NCBI GenBank assembly: GCA_030447545.1
Contig: JAUJOV010000001.1
Span: 124,001-188,000, forward strand
Source of the DNA: Sphingomicrobium sp.
GTDB lineage: Bacteria; Pseudomonadota; Alphaproteobacteria; Sphingomonadales; Sphingomonadaceae
Length of the DNA stretch: 64,000 nucleotides
Direction of reading: 5' to 3'
Part shown: positions 40,030 through 50,298 of the stretch, one piece after another
How the letters are laid out: each line of letters begins with the position of its first letter
Position numbering within the stretch: position 1 is the stretch's first letter
The notes under the pieces: model-generated
What the model was told of the DNA's origin: nothing
What the model saw: only the letters and a program-made list of their open reading frames with translations
Databases searched by the model: none
Program-made: the position numbers and the translations under genes

Positions 40030-41234
40030 ATGAACGTGACCCATCTCGAATGTTCGCTGACGGGCGAGCGCTACACGGCGAACGAGCCGCACAATCTTAG
40101 CCGCGCAGGCAAGCCCCTGCTCGTTCGCTACGACTTCGATCAGGCGCGCGCCACGCTCACTCGCGAGAGCATTGCCGGCCGCCCGCGCGACATGTGGAAA
40201 TGGCGTGAGCTGCTTCCATTGCCCGACGGATGTGAGCCGGTGAGCCTGGGCGAGAACGAGACTCCGCTGATCGAGCTCGCCAACACCGCGGCGCGCGCCG
40301 GCGCGTCGAGCCTCATCGTCAAGGACGAGGGCCGGCTTCCGACCGGCTCGGTCATGGCGCGCGGCCGCGCCCTCGGCGGGACCATGGCGCGGCCTTTCGG
40401 CATCGCTTGAGTGGCGCTTCCGACCAACGGCAATGCCGGCGCGGCGCTCGCGGCCTATGCGGCCCGTGCAGGGATGGACTCTTCTCGTCGTCTGCCCCGC
40501 AGAAACTCCGCAGATCAACGTCACCGAAACCGCGGCTTACGGCGCGCGCGTGTGGGTGGCGGACGGTCAGATCGACGAGTGCGGGCGGCCTGATCCGCGA
40601 AGGGGCGGCCGAGGGCCGCTGGTTCGACTGCTCGACCCTCAAGGAGCCGTACCGCCTCGAGGGCAAGAAAGTGATGGGGCTCGAGCTTGCCGAGCAGCTC
40701 GGCTGGACCCTGCCGGACGCGATCTTCTATCCGACCGGCGGCGGCACCGGCCTGATTGGCATGTGGAAGGGCTTCGACGAGCTCGAGGCCGCAGGCCTGA
40801 TCGGGCCGGAGCGCCCGCGCATGTACGCGGTCCAGGCGTCCGGCTGCGCACCGATCGTCCGCGCGTTCGAACGGGGCGACGAGTTCGCCGAGCGCTGGGA
40901 AGGCGCGGCGACGGCGGCAATCAGGAATCTGCGTGCCGAGCGCGGTCGGCGACTTCCTGATCCTGCGCGCCGTGCGCGACAGTGGAGGCGCGGCCATCGC
41001 CGTGGACGAGGACTCGATCCTGCAAGCCGTCGAGGACGTGGCCCGCGACGACGGCATGCTGTTCTGCCCCGAAGGCGGGGCGGTGCTCGCCGGCTGGCGC
41101 TCTGCGCTCGAGCGCGGGCTCGTCAGGCCCGACGAGCGCGTGGTGCTGTTCAACTGCGCCAACGGAAACAATATCCGCTGCCCGATCGCTCGAAGCAGCT
41201 GGAACTGTCGAGCGCCGGCGCCGCGATGCTTTAA
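40030..41234 (+). CDS. thrC: threonine synthase, interrupted by several frameshifts
   Basis: MNVTHLECSLTGERY...SLGENETPLIELANTAARAGASSLIVKDEGRLPTGS; VALPTNGNAGAALAAYAARAGM; LPDAIFYPTGGGTGLIGMWKGFDEL; VARDDGMLFCPEGGAVLAGWRSAL. Confidence 0.8.
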
Positions 41235-41301
41235 CGCGACCGAAAAGCCCGGCAGCCGCCGAACGATAGAACGGTTTGGGCTCCCGCGGGTTCGTGCGTC
41301 C

Positions 41302-42266
41302 ATGGGCAAGAAGCGCCGGCTGCGGATCGCCAGCTACAACATCAACGGGATCAACACGCGGCTGCACCTGCTTCTGCGCTGGCTCGAGGAGTTCGCGCCC
41401 GACGTCGTCGGCCTGCAGGAGCTCAAGTGCACCGACGAAGCCTTCCCGCGAGCGACATCGAAGCAGTGGGCTATTCGGCGATCTGGCACGGTCAGCGCAG
41501 CTGGAACGGCGTCGCCATTCTCAGCCGGGTCGGCGAGCCCGTGGAGACCTGCCGCGGCCTTCCTGGCGACCCGGACGACAGCCACAGCCGCTACATAGAG
41601 GCTGCGGTGTGCGGGATCCTGATCGGCAACCTCTATCTCCCCAACGGCAATCCTTGGCCCGGCCCCAAGTTCGACTACAAGCTCGCCTGGATGGACCGCC
41701 TTCACGAGCACGCCCGCGCGCTGCTCGACAGCGGCGTGCCGGCGATGCTGATCGGCGACTTCAACGTGATCCCGACCGACGAGGACGTGTACAAGCCCGA
41801 ACGCTGGGCGAAGGACGCGCTCTACTCGCCCGAGGCCAGGGCCAAGTTCGCCGAGCTGGTCGCGCAGGGCTGGACCGACGCGATCCGCACTCTCCATCCC
41901 GACGAGCGGATCTACACCTTCTGGCACTATTGGCGAAACGCGTTCGAGCGGAACGCCGGAATTCGCATCGACCACCTGCTGCCCAGTCCGCCGCTAGCGC
42001 CCCGCTTGAAGGCTGCGGGAGTCGATCGCACCCCGCGCGGCTGGGAGAAGCCCAGCGACCATGCGCCGGCGTGGTGGAAGTCGAAGTGCCTTGAGCCGCT
42101 CGAGAGGCGTGTCCGCGGGCCGCTGGTGCGCGACGCAGTTACGAGCGAACCAGTCTCCACAAGATTTCCCCGATCTGCGGCCATTTACAGGGATAATCGC
42201 GGCATCGACCCTGTTCGGGGCTTGGCGGCGTGGAAATTCCAGGGCAATTCCAGTGCATTAGCCTGA
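41302..42266 (+). CDS. xth: exodeoxyribonuclease III, frameshift near 41.45 kb
   Basis: RLRIASYNINGINTRLHLLLRWLEEFAPDVVGLQELKCTDEAFP; MLIGDFNVIPTDEDVY; RIDHLLPSPPLAPRLKAAGVDRTPRGWEKPSDHAPAWW followed by an atypical tail. Confidence 0.88.
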
Positions 42267-42352
42267 GAATTCCCTATGATCTTGAACAGGGAAGTTCTGA
42301 TCTAGAACAGAGATCTTGATGTCAGTGCCCTAACGGAACAGGGATTATGGGT

Positions 42353-43774
42353 CTATCGGCCAAGGATGCGAGCCAAGCCGAAAGTGGGTCCACTACTTAG
42401 GCGCGCCCAGTTCAGGTACTGGGAGATGCTATCGATCTGATCGTCGTACTGCCCATTCGGAAATTGCGTGATCTCAGTGCGGAGCGGCTCGAGCCAATCA
42501 GCCCGTTTGGGCAGAAGAACATGACCAGCCTCGATGGCTGGACTTTCGGCTACGAGGCGGGACACTTTGTCCGCTTGCGGCGTGCACCCAATCGGATTCG
42601 GTACGCCGACTAATTTTTCCTGCGCTAGCTGCTGGATTAGCGCCGTCCCCGTCACTTTGTCTTCGATCAGAATGGTGTTCGCTTGGTATTTACGCGCGAG
42701 CTCCACGACCATCCACTTTAGGTCCGGGAAATCCCATCGATGACGCAGGATGTAGATCAGGTAGTGGTCGCTCCTGTCGAACCCAGGTTGTGCAAACCGA
42801 AATAGTCGTTGCCTGCTCCAGCCTTCATGCCGATGTCCCAGCTCTGCACGATTGTGTGGCCGGAACCAGCCGGCGCTCTCTCGAATGGCTTAAACCATCT
42901 CCACTTGATGAGCTCTCCTTCGACAGGAATAGGCCGCTGCTGGTACTGAGCGGAGAAGTTATAGCTACCAAGGGTCGTACGAAGGTGCTCCAGGGCGGAC
43001 CGAGGCTCCCTCGCCGTATGAAGTACGTCGCCGGTGGGCCGATTGAACACCCGCTGGATCCCGATTGGCACAGACTGGGGTTCATCGGCGATCGCTGGCA
43101 GGGAGAGTACCGTCCAGCCTCCCTGGTCTCGAAGGTGCCCTGCAAGGTCATTCTGATGAAGCCGCTGCATGACAACAACGATCGCCCCATTCACCTTATC
43201 GTCGAGCCGCGAGAACGCCGTGTTCGCGTACCAGTTGATCACCGCTTCACGTTTTGCGTCAGAGGCCGCTTCCTTCGCGTTCATGATGTCATCCAAGATC
43301 AACAGGTCGCCGCCGCGCCCTGTCAATGTGCCGCCCGGTGACGTCGAGTGTCGGTAGCCGCGAGCGGTTGTATGAAACTCGGTCTCGGTGTTCTTGCCGT
43401 TGCCGATGACAGTGCCTGGAAACAGGGCGCGGTACATGTCAGTCCGCATCAGTGTCCGGCAGTCGTTGGCATGCTTGATAGCGAGATCGGCTGAGTAGCT
43501 AGCAGCGATAATCTTGCGCGCGGGATTATGGCCAAGGCAGAAGGCGGGGAATGCCACCGACGCCGCGATCGACTTCAGAGATCGGGTGGCACTTCGATGA
43601 TGAGGCGTGTCACCTCGCCACTTCGGACGCCCTCCAGCTGATAGCAAATGGCATCAAGATGCCAGTTCCACCGGAGCGGCTCGCCGGCAACGATCAGCGG
43701 AACGCCATTCGGAGAAATGACGCCAAGTCGGAGCGAAGGATCGCGTCGCGCAGACGCCGTTGGTCAATTGTCAT
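42353..43774 (-). pseudogene. phage terminase large subunit, frameshifted
   Basis: LKSIAASVAFPAFCLGHNPARKIIAASYSADLAIKHANDCRTLMRTDMY...GGDLLILDDIMNAKEAASDAKRE; nuclease part ANTILIEDKVTGTALIQQL; N-terminus MTIDQRRLRDAILRSDLASFLRMAF in another frame. Confidence 0.82.
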
Positions 43775-44225
43775 CGACGTCGCTGACGGGAGGCAGGTTC
43801 CGCCAATAAGCGTCGATGATTTCCTGATCCTCGCGGATCACAGCTGCTAGATCAGCAGGGGGTTCAGCCGGCAGGTGCGCGGCAGCCAGCAGCAACAGTC
43901 GATCGATGGCGCGAACGTCACCATTCAGGACTTGCTGGCGCAGCCTCAGGAGCATCGCGTGCGTTGTCGACACCTTGCTCTTGCGGCCGCCTTCTGTGAC
44001 CACGACCTTGGCCTGGAGCACCTCCCGCAATTCAGTTTTGAATGAGCGTCGGCCTTTGGGCCGCCCGGCCGGATCCCAAGAGACACCTTTCTTAAACTGG
44101 CTTGCAGCAGGTGGTTTCTTGTAGCCCACCTCCTCAGATTTCTGTTCGTTGCTAGTGCGGGCTGTAGTTTCCCCACTTTTCCCTTCTACTGGCTCAACCT
44201 CGCCGTCGCTTGTCTTAATGCTCAT
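43764..44225 (-). CDS. DUF5681 domain protein (phage small-terminase-like position)
   Basis: KKPPAASQFKKGVSWDPAGRPKGRRSFKTELREVLQAKVVVTEGGRKSKVSTTHAMLLRLRQQVLNGDVRAIDRLLLL. Confidence 0.82.
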   Translation of the reverse strand: MSIKTSDGEVEPVEGKSGETTARTSNEQKSEEVGYKKPPAASQFKKGVSWDPAGRPKGRRSFKTELREVLQAKVVVTEGGRKSKVSTTHAMLLRLRQQVLNGDVRAIDRLLLLAAAHLPAEPPADLAAVIREDQEIIDAYWRNLPPVSDVDDN

Positions 44226-45539
44226 TGGCCCTTTTCCCCGGTCGACATGGCGGAGGCGCTGCTACGAGCGGCGAAGGTCCGTCCCGCTTGGTCGACCGCT
44301 GATGTGCCAGTTGCTTCTTCGAAGCGCCGGACAATCAGGTCGCAGTAGAGCGGATCGAGCTCAATCAGACGCGCTCGCCTCCCGTCTGCTCGGCAGCAAG
44401 CAGCGTCGTGCCGGAACCACCGAATGGATCGAGAACTAGGCCGTCGCGGCGGCTGACGTCGAGAATGGCGTCAGCTACCAGCTCGAGCGGCTTGACGGTT
44501 GATGCCAAGCAAGCTGAACGGCACGATCGGCGGAGAAGCTGTTAGCTCCAGCATATGCCCAGACGTTCGTACGGTATCTGCCATGTTGCCCGAGCTCGAC
44601 CGCATTGATGCGCGCTCGTGTTCCACGCTTGAAGACGCCGACAAGCTCATGCTGGCTCCTATAGAGTGAACCCATGCCTGCGTTAGTTTTCGTCCAAACG
44701 CATAGGTTGATCAGTGCATCGTAGACCGAACGACCTGCCGTCTGGAGCTCAAACAAGTGTCTCCAATCCATGCACACGAAGTGTATCGAGCCATCTGCGC
44801 TCGCTCTTGCTGTGTGGGTTAGAGCCGTCGTCAGAAAGGCGATGAATTCGCTTTCACTCATCTCACCCGAGGCCTGGACGAACTCACGATGTCGAACTCG
44901 GCCTAAGCCCGAGACGTGCCCCTGCACGGGCACATTGTAGGGCGGGTCGGTAAACACCATCTGCGCGCGCGAACGTTCAAGCAGCCGCTGGTGCTTGCCG
45001 CTTGGTTGCATCGCCGCAGAACAAGCGGTGTGGCCCAAGTTGCCACAGGTCACCTAATTGGGTGACCGCGGGGCCTGGCTGCAACGCAGGAGGTGGCACG
45101 GCCTCCGACCGCTTCGCTACTGCGTCCTGATCGAGCAGGAGCTCGATGGTACCAAGCTCAAAGCCGGTCAACTCGAGATCGAAGTCAGGATCGATGTCGA
45201 TAATCGCTGCGAGTTCTCGGGCCAGGACGGGCTTCGCCCAGCCCGACTTCAGCCAAGCGATTATCGGCAACAATGTACGCTTTCTTCTCGGCACTGCTAA
45301 GATAGTCCACGCAGATAGTTGGCACCTCGGGCAGATTGAGATCCTGGCTGCCGCCAGTCGAGCATGCCCCGCTAGAACTGTCCCATCACCGTCGACGAGG
45401 AGCGGGCAGTGAAGCCGAACCGCTCAATCGATTGTGCGAGCTGCTGCACCTGCTTTGCGCTGTGAGTGCGTGCGTTACCTTGGTAAGGCGTCAGCTCGCT
45501 CGGACGACGGTAGCTGATGCGTTTCTTGGACTGCTTCAT
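44222..45539 (-). pseudogene. ParB-N domain / DNA methyltransferase fusion, frameshifted
   Basis: SELTPYQGNARTHSAKQVQQLAQSIERFGFT (ParB-N); LFCGDAT; MVFTDPPYN; FVCMDWRHLFEL; C-terminal LDPFGGSGTTLLAA in another frame. Confidence 0.8.
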
Positions 45540-45633
45540 GCAATGGCTCCTCACAAGAGGACCCTCAGATGAAGCGCCGATCAGCGAAATGCATTTATGG
45601 AAAATCAGCGGCCGTGACGTTCCTCGCTCATCT

Positions 45634-46194
45634 TCACAAGAAACCGTTCTGCCGCGAAGGGAAGGCGGAACTTAGTTCGCACGATCTCTGCATAGTGGCG
45701 TGGCAGTCATCGTGCAGGGTAAGTTGATGATCAGAGTAGTGTTGGGCCAGCATCGAGTTGCGCCGACCCTGTCGGCGCCAACGTTGAAGAAGCTTTAGGT
45801 AAACAGGGTATTCGACGCTCGCGACCATGTAGCGAACACTGGCCGGCTTTTTCGGGCGGCCGCGAGGGCGACGTATCCGACCGCGTGCGAATTCATCGCA
45901 GTAAGTGCTAAAAGCCTCGTGCTCTTGCCACGCCGGGTTGTTCTCCTTGATGGCGGTGATCTGCTCCGCATCCACAATCAAGCCCTTGGCACGTTTATTC
46001 GCGAAGTTGATGAGTGAGCCGGGATGGAACGCCCTAGTGATCGCTCCGAGATCACTGAGCGTGGAGACCCCATTTGAATTCAAACGCCCCGCCTGATGCT
46101 TGTTGCAGTTCACGGTTGGCGCGGATCTCATAGTTCTCTTGTTAGCTTTGCCACTGGGGCTAGGCCAGCACCGATTGCCTCCAAATGCCAGCAC
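45634..46194 (-). CDS. hypothetical phage-associated protein
   Basis: ORF 186 aa containing HPGSLINFANKRAKGLIVDAEQITAIKENNPAWQEHEAFSTYCDEFARGRIRRPRGRPKKP; true start unclear. Confidence 0.4.
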   Translation of the reverse strand: MLAFGGNRCWPSPSGKANKRTMRSAPTVNCNKHQAGRLNSNGVSTLSDLGAITRAFHPGSLINFANKRAKGLIVDAEQITAIKENNPAWQEHEAFSTYCDEFARGRIRRPRGRPKKPASVRYMVASVEYPVYLKLLQRWRRQGRRNSMLAQHYSDHQLTLHDDCHATMQRSCELSSAFPSRQNGFL

Positions 46195-46287
46195 TCAACG
46201 CGCCGTCGAAGGCCGCTCCGCGCTCGGCCGACATCAGCTTATTGCTGGCTGTAACCTTTCAGTCCTGCCCCTTGGATATCGGTTAGC

Positions 46288-46317
46288 AATGTCTGCTTTC
46301 GACCCATTGCGGACATT
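46288..46317 (+). repeat. palindromic repeat, same family
   Basis: AATGTCTGCTTTCGACCCATTGCGGACATT. Confidence 0.85.
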
Positions 46318-46526
46318 AGGGGTACCATCGAGTAGACGCTGATCAGAGCCCGTTGAGCGGGTAGACCTCTGCGGCATTGAGCAGGCCGTCATCCTCGCCT
46401 GCAAATATACCAGGCGGCGCGGCCAAGCACCTGTGGCGCGCAGGGTTACCCGAAAGCAGCAGCCACTCAGAACTATCGGACGCGGGAGCTGTTGATTGGG
46501 TACACCTAGATCAAGAGGAGTAACCA

Positions 46527-46757
46527 ATGAACGATCGTGAGAACAGGCGCACAAAGGTCGACGAGGACCGCACGGAAGGCAGCATGAAGCAGACGGGTGG
46601 ACGCCTGAAGGAGGGCGCCGGTAAAATTGTCGGCGATGAAAAGATGAAGCGCGAGGGGGAGGCCGAGCAGAGCGAAGGCAAGATCCAAAACGCTTGGGGC
46701 GGTGCCAAGGACAAGGCGCGAGAAGTCACTGGAGGTGATGACCGCAACGAGCGGTAA
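46527..46757 (+). CDS. CsbD family stress protein
   Basis: GSMKQTGGRLKEGAGKIVGDEKMKREGEAEQSEGKIQNAWGGAKDKAREV; RBS-like AAGAGGAG upstream. Confidence 0.88.
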   Translation: MNDRENRRTKVDEDRTEGSMKQTGGRLKEGAGKIVGDEKMKREGEAEQSEGKIQNAWGGAKDKAREVTGGDDRNER

Positions 46758-46870
46758 TCGCGGCCCCTTAGACCTGCGGGAGGCGGTCAACGTCTCCCGC
46801 ACCTATGTGACATCAGTCAGAAACTTTCAACTTGCGAAGGTCCTAGCATCGACCTTCGAAGGAGGCGCTC

Positions 46871-47047
46871 ATGATCGGATTTGCAGTCACGCTTCTAATC
46901 ATCGCGGCGATAGCGGCGATCCTGGGATTTGGCGGCATTGCCGGAGCTTTAGCCGATGTCGCCATCATCATTTTTGTGCTCGCTCTGGTGGTGGGTCTCG
47001 TGCTGCTAGTGCTCGGATGGAAAGCAGGCAAAGCAATCACCGACTGA
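46871..47047 (+). CDS. 58-aa DUF1328-like membrane protein
   Basis: MIGFAVTLLIIAAIAAILGFGGIAGALADVAIIIFVLALVVGLVLLVLGWKAGKAITD with upstream GAAGGAGGCG; not in the ORF track because it is under 60 aa. Confidence 0.7.
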   Translation: MIGFAVTLLIIAAIAAILGFGGIAGALADVAIIIFVLALVVGLVLLVLGWKAGKAITD

Positions 47048-47063
47048 ACGATCTCATGCGCGC

Positions 47064-47092
47064 AATGTCCGCTTTCCACCCGAAGCAGACAT
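47064..47092 (+). repeat. palindromic repeat, same family
   Basis: AATGTCCGCTTTCCACCCGAAGCAGACAT. Confidence 0.85.
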
Positions 47093-47182
47093 AAGCCCCC
47101 TGCGGCGTCGGAGCGTTTGCCTCCTCGGCAACCCCGCACTATCAGCGGCCGCCAAATCCAACCGCAGCTGCCAAGGAACCTC

Positions 47183-48325
47183 ATGACACTCACGATCTCG
47201 AGCGCGTTCGACGCGGGCAATATCCGCGTCGTCAGTCAGGACGGCGACCGGGCCGACCTGGAGATCGTCAAGGATCACATGAGCGACTTCTACCAGTGGT
47301 TCTATTTCCGCGTTGCGGGGGGAGCCGGGCGCGAGGTGACGCTGAGGATCACGAACTGCGCGGGCGCGGCCTATCCGCACGGCTGGCACGACTACAAGGC
47401 GTGCGTGTCGGCCGATCGCGAGGAATGGCTGCGCGTTCCCGACACGAGCTATTCGAACGGCATCCTCACCATCCGGCTGACGCCCGCGACCGACTGCATC
47501 TGGGTCGCGTACTTCGCGCCTTATTCGATGGAGCGGCACCACGACCTGATCGCCTCGATCGCGGCGCTTGAGTTCGTCGACTATTCGTCGCTCGGCAAGT
47601 CGCTCGACGGGCAGGACATCGACTGCCTGACGATCGGCGAGGGCGAGCTTAGCGTGTGGCTCTACGCGCGCCAGCACCCGGGCGAGACCATGGCCGAATG
47701 GTGGATGGAGGGCGCGCTCGACAAATTGTGCGACCCCGACGATCCGGTTGCGCGCGTGCTTCGCCGCGAGTGCACCTTCCGCGTGGTCCCCAACATGAAC
47801 CCCGACGGGTCGCGCCGCGGGCATTTGAGGACCAACGCCGTGGGCGTGAACCTCAATCGCGAATGGCATGCGCCGAGCGCGGACAAGAGCCCCGAGGTGC
47901 TGTGCGTGCGAAACGCCATGGACGAGGCGGGCGTCGACTTTGCCATGGACGTCCACGGCGACGAAGCGATCCCGGCCAACTTCCTCGCGGGGTTCGAAGG
48001 CATTCCGTCGATCACCGAGCGGCAGACGCGGATGTTCGGGCTGTTCTCCGACGCGCTCGAGCGCATCTCGCCCGACTTCCAGACCCGGCAGGGCTATGAG
48101 ATTCCGGCTCCCGGCGAAGCGAACATGTCGATGTCCACGACCCAGCTCGCCGAGCGCTACGGCTGCGTGTCGATGACCCTGGAAATGCCGTTCAAGGACA
48201 ATTTCGACCTGCCCGATCCGGTCGCCGGGTGGAGCCCCGAACGCTCGCGCCACCTGGCCTTTTCCTGCCTCGACGCGCTGCACGCGATCCTGCCCGAGCT
48301 GAAGAAGGCGAATGGCTCGCGCTGA
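47183..48325 (+). CDS. M14 family (cytosolic carboxypeptidase-like) metallopeptidase
   Basis: [23 protein letters not shown]...[28 protein letters not shown]...[10 protein letters not shown]. Confidence 0.9.
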   Translation: MTLTISSAFDAGNIRVVSQDGDRADLEIVKDHMSDFYQWFYFRVAGGAGREVTLRITNCAGAAYPHGWHDYKACVSADREEWLRVPDTSYSNGILTIRLTPATDCIWVAYFAPYSMERHHDLIASIAALEFVDYSSLGKSLDGQDIDCLTIGEGELSVWLYARQHPGETMAEWWMEGALDKLCDPDDPVARVLRRECTFRVVPNMNPDGSRRGHLRTNAVGVNLNREWHAPSADKSPEVLCVRNAMDEAGVDFAMDVHGDEAIPANFLAGFEGIPSITERQTRMFGLFSDALERISPDFQTRQGYEIPAPGEANMSMSTTQLAERYGCVSMTLEMPFKDNFDLPDPVAGWSPERSRHLAFSCLDALHAILPELKKANGSR

Positions 48326-49017
48326 TGCCCAGGCTCGTCCTCCTGCGCCACGGCCAGTCGCAGTGGAACCTCGAGGACCGCTTCACCGGCTGGTGGGACG
48401 TGGGCTTGTCGGAGCGGGGCGTCGGCGAGGCTTTCGAGGCGGGCCGGCTGATGAAGCGGGCGGGCGTGGACTTCGACCTGTGCTTCACCAGCCTGCTCAC
48501 GCGCGCGATCAAGACGCTCGACCTCGCGCTCGAGGAGATGGACCGGCTGTGGCTGCCCGTCACCAAGGACTGGCGCCTCAACGAGCGGCACTATGGCGGG
48601 CTTACCGGGCTCAACAAGCAGGAGATGCGGGAGAAGGTCGGCGCGGAGCAGGTGCAGATCTGGCGCCGCTCGTTCGACGTCCCGCCGCCGCCGATGGAGC
48701 AAGGCAGCCAGTATGACGTGAGCTCCGACCGCCGCTACGCGGGGATCGACGTGCCTCGGGTCGAAAGCCTCAAGGATACGATCGCGCGCGCGCTGCCTTA
48801 TTATGACGCGGCGATCGCTCCGGCGCTGCGCTCGGGCAAGCGGGTGCTCGTCTCCGCCCACGGCAATTCGATCCGCGGGATCATCAAGCATCTGTCGAAC
48901 ATCAGCGACGAGGACATTTTGGGGCTCGAGATCCCGACAGGGCAGCCGATCGTCTACGAGCTGAACGACGATCTTGGCGTGGGTGAGCGCTACTATCTGA
49001 GCGAGCGAGTGGCCTAG
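48325..49017 (+). CDS. gpmA: 2,3-bisphosphoglycerate-dependent phosphoglycerate mutase
   Basis: [32 protein letters not shown]...RHYGGLTGLNKQE...VLVSAHGNSIRGIIKHL. Confidence 0.95.
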   Translation: MPRLVLLRHGQSQWNLEDRFTGWWDVGLSERGVGEAFEAGRLMKRAGVDFDLCFTSLLTRAIKTLDLALEEMDRLWLPVTKDWRLNERHYGGLTGLNKQEMREKVGAEQVQIWRRSFDVPPPPMEQGSQYDVSSDRRYAGIDVPRVESLKDTIARALPYYDAAIAPALRSGKRVLVSAHGNSIRGIIKHLSNISDEDILGLEIPTGQPIVYELNDDLGVGERYYLSERVA

Positions 49018-49023
49018 GCCGCC

Positions 49024-49098
49024 GCGGCGGCTCTTCACGCTGCTACGGCAGCTAAGCCGCAGCGGCGGCTCTTCACGCTGCTACGGCAGCTAAGCCGC
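49024..49098. terminator. tandemly duplicated 37-bp hairpin unit between convergent genes
   Basis: GCGGCGGCTCTTCACGCTGCTACGGCAGCTAAGCCGC twice, separated by one A. Confidence 0.65.
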
Positions 49099-49667
49099 CG
49101 CTTTCTCGCGGTACATCGCCTGGTCGGGGCGGGCCATCACCGTCTCGGCAGTGTCGCCGGCCGCGATTTGCGTAATTCCGATTGCGACGCTGAGCGGCAG
49201 GCCAGTGCCCTGGAAGCAGAACTCGCAGCCGGCGATCTGCGACACGAGCCGTTCGGCCGTCTCTCGCGCGCTGTTTCGTCGGCATGCTCGAGCAGGATGC
49301 CGAACTCGTCGCCGCCCAGGCGCGCGACGCAGTCGCTTCGGCGCACTCCGCCGGCAAGCGCGCGCGCGACCTGGATGAGCGCCTCGTCGCCGGCCGCATG
49401 GCCGAACGAATCGTTGATCTTCTTCAAGCCGTCGATGTCGACGAACAGCAGGGCCGCGGGGTCGCCATAGCGGGTCACCCGGTCGATAAGGCGCTCGAGC
49501 TGGCGCATGAAGCCGCGGCGGTTGGGAAGCTCGATCAGCGAGTCCTGGTGAGCGAGCCGGTCGAGCATCTCGACGCGCTGCTCGAGCCGCGAGATCTCGC
49601 TGCGCAGGCGCGAGATTTCACCGAGCAAAGCCTCGGCATCGGACGCATCGAGCAGCCTGTCGTCCAT
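49090..49667 (-). CDS. GGDEF domain diguanylate cyclase, frameshift near 49.26 kb
   Basis: RLAHQDSLIELPNRRGFMRQLERLIDR...LLFVDIDGLKKINDSFGHAAGDEALIQVARAL...VARLGGDEFGILL; C-terminal DQAMYREKAAA* in another frame. Confidence 0.85.
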
Positions 49668-49815
49668 GGTGCCTGAATTCCCCTGTATCGAGCGCGACAT
49701 AACGCGAATCGCACCCCGTGGGAATTGCTCTCGAGCCCAGTATCTGCGTTGCGCCGCCGCCATCCTGTTCCTAAACGGCACGCTTTCGTTTCTGGCTTGA
49801 GAGCGATGCGGCGCG

Positions 49816-50298
49816 ATGGCTGAGCCTATGGTCGGGATCATCATGGGCAGCAGCTCCGACTGGGACACGATGCGCCATGCCGCCGAGACCCTCGAGCGCC
49901 TGGGGGTCGCGCACGAGGTCAGGATCGTCTCGGCGCATCGCACCCCAAGGCGGCTCTACGATTACGCCTCTTCTGCCAGGGAGCGGGGCCTGAAGGTGAT
50001 TATCGCCGGGGCCGGCGGGGCCGCGCACCTGCCGGGGATGACCGCGTCGATGACCAGCCTTCCAGTGCTCGGAGTGCCGGTCGAGTCGCAGTCGCTCGGC
50101 GGCCTCGACAGCCTTCTGTCGATCGTCCAGATGCCCGCCGGAGTGCCCGTCGGAACGCTTGCGGTCGGGCGCGCCGGAGCAGTCAACGCAGCGCTGCTCG
50201 CCGCCGCAATCCTCGCGACCTGCGACGCTGAGCTCCAGGCGCGGCTCGACCTTTATCGCGACGAGCAGACCCGCTCGGTGGCCGAAACGCCCGAATGA
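49816..50298 (+). CDS. purE: 5-(carboxyamino)imidazole ribonucleotide mutase
   Basis: [39 protein letters not shown]...[18 protein letters not shown]. Confidence 0.95.
   Translation: MAEPMVGIIMGSSSDWDTMRHAAETLERLGVAHEVRIVSAHRTPRRLYDYASSARERGLKVIIAGAGGAAHLPGMTASMTSLPVLGVPVESQSLGGLDSLLSIVQMPAGVPVGTLAVGRAGAVNAALLAAAILATCDAELQARLDLYRDEQTRSVAETPE

Larger units (their letters stand above)
42110..46250. mobile_element. prophage remnant cassette
   Basis: TerL, DUF5681 and ParB-methyltransferase genes in one minus-strand block immediately after xth, no structural genes. Confidence 0.65.

Noticed and set aside
44222-45539. Restriction-modification or other defence system built on the ParB-methyltransferase
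   Set aside because: No restriction enzyme or other defence gene nearby; the gene sits in a terminase-containing phage block.
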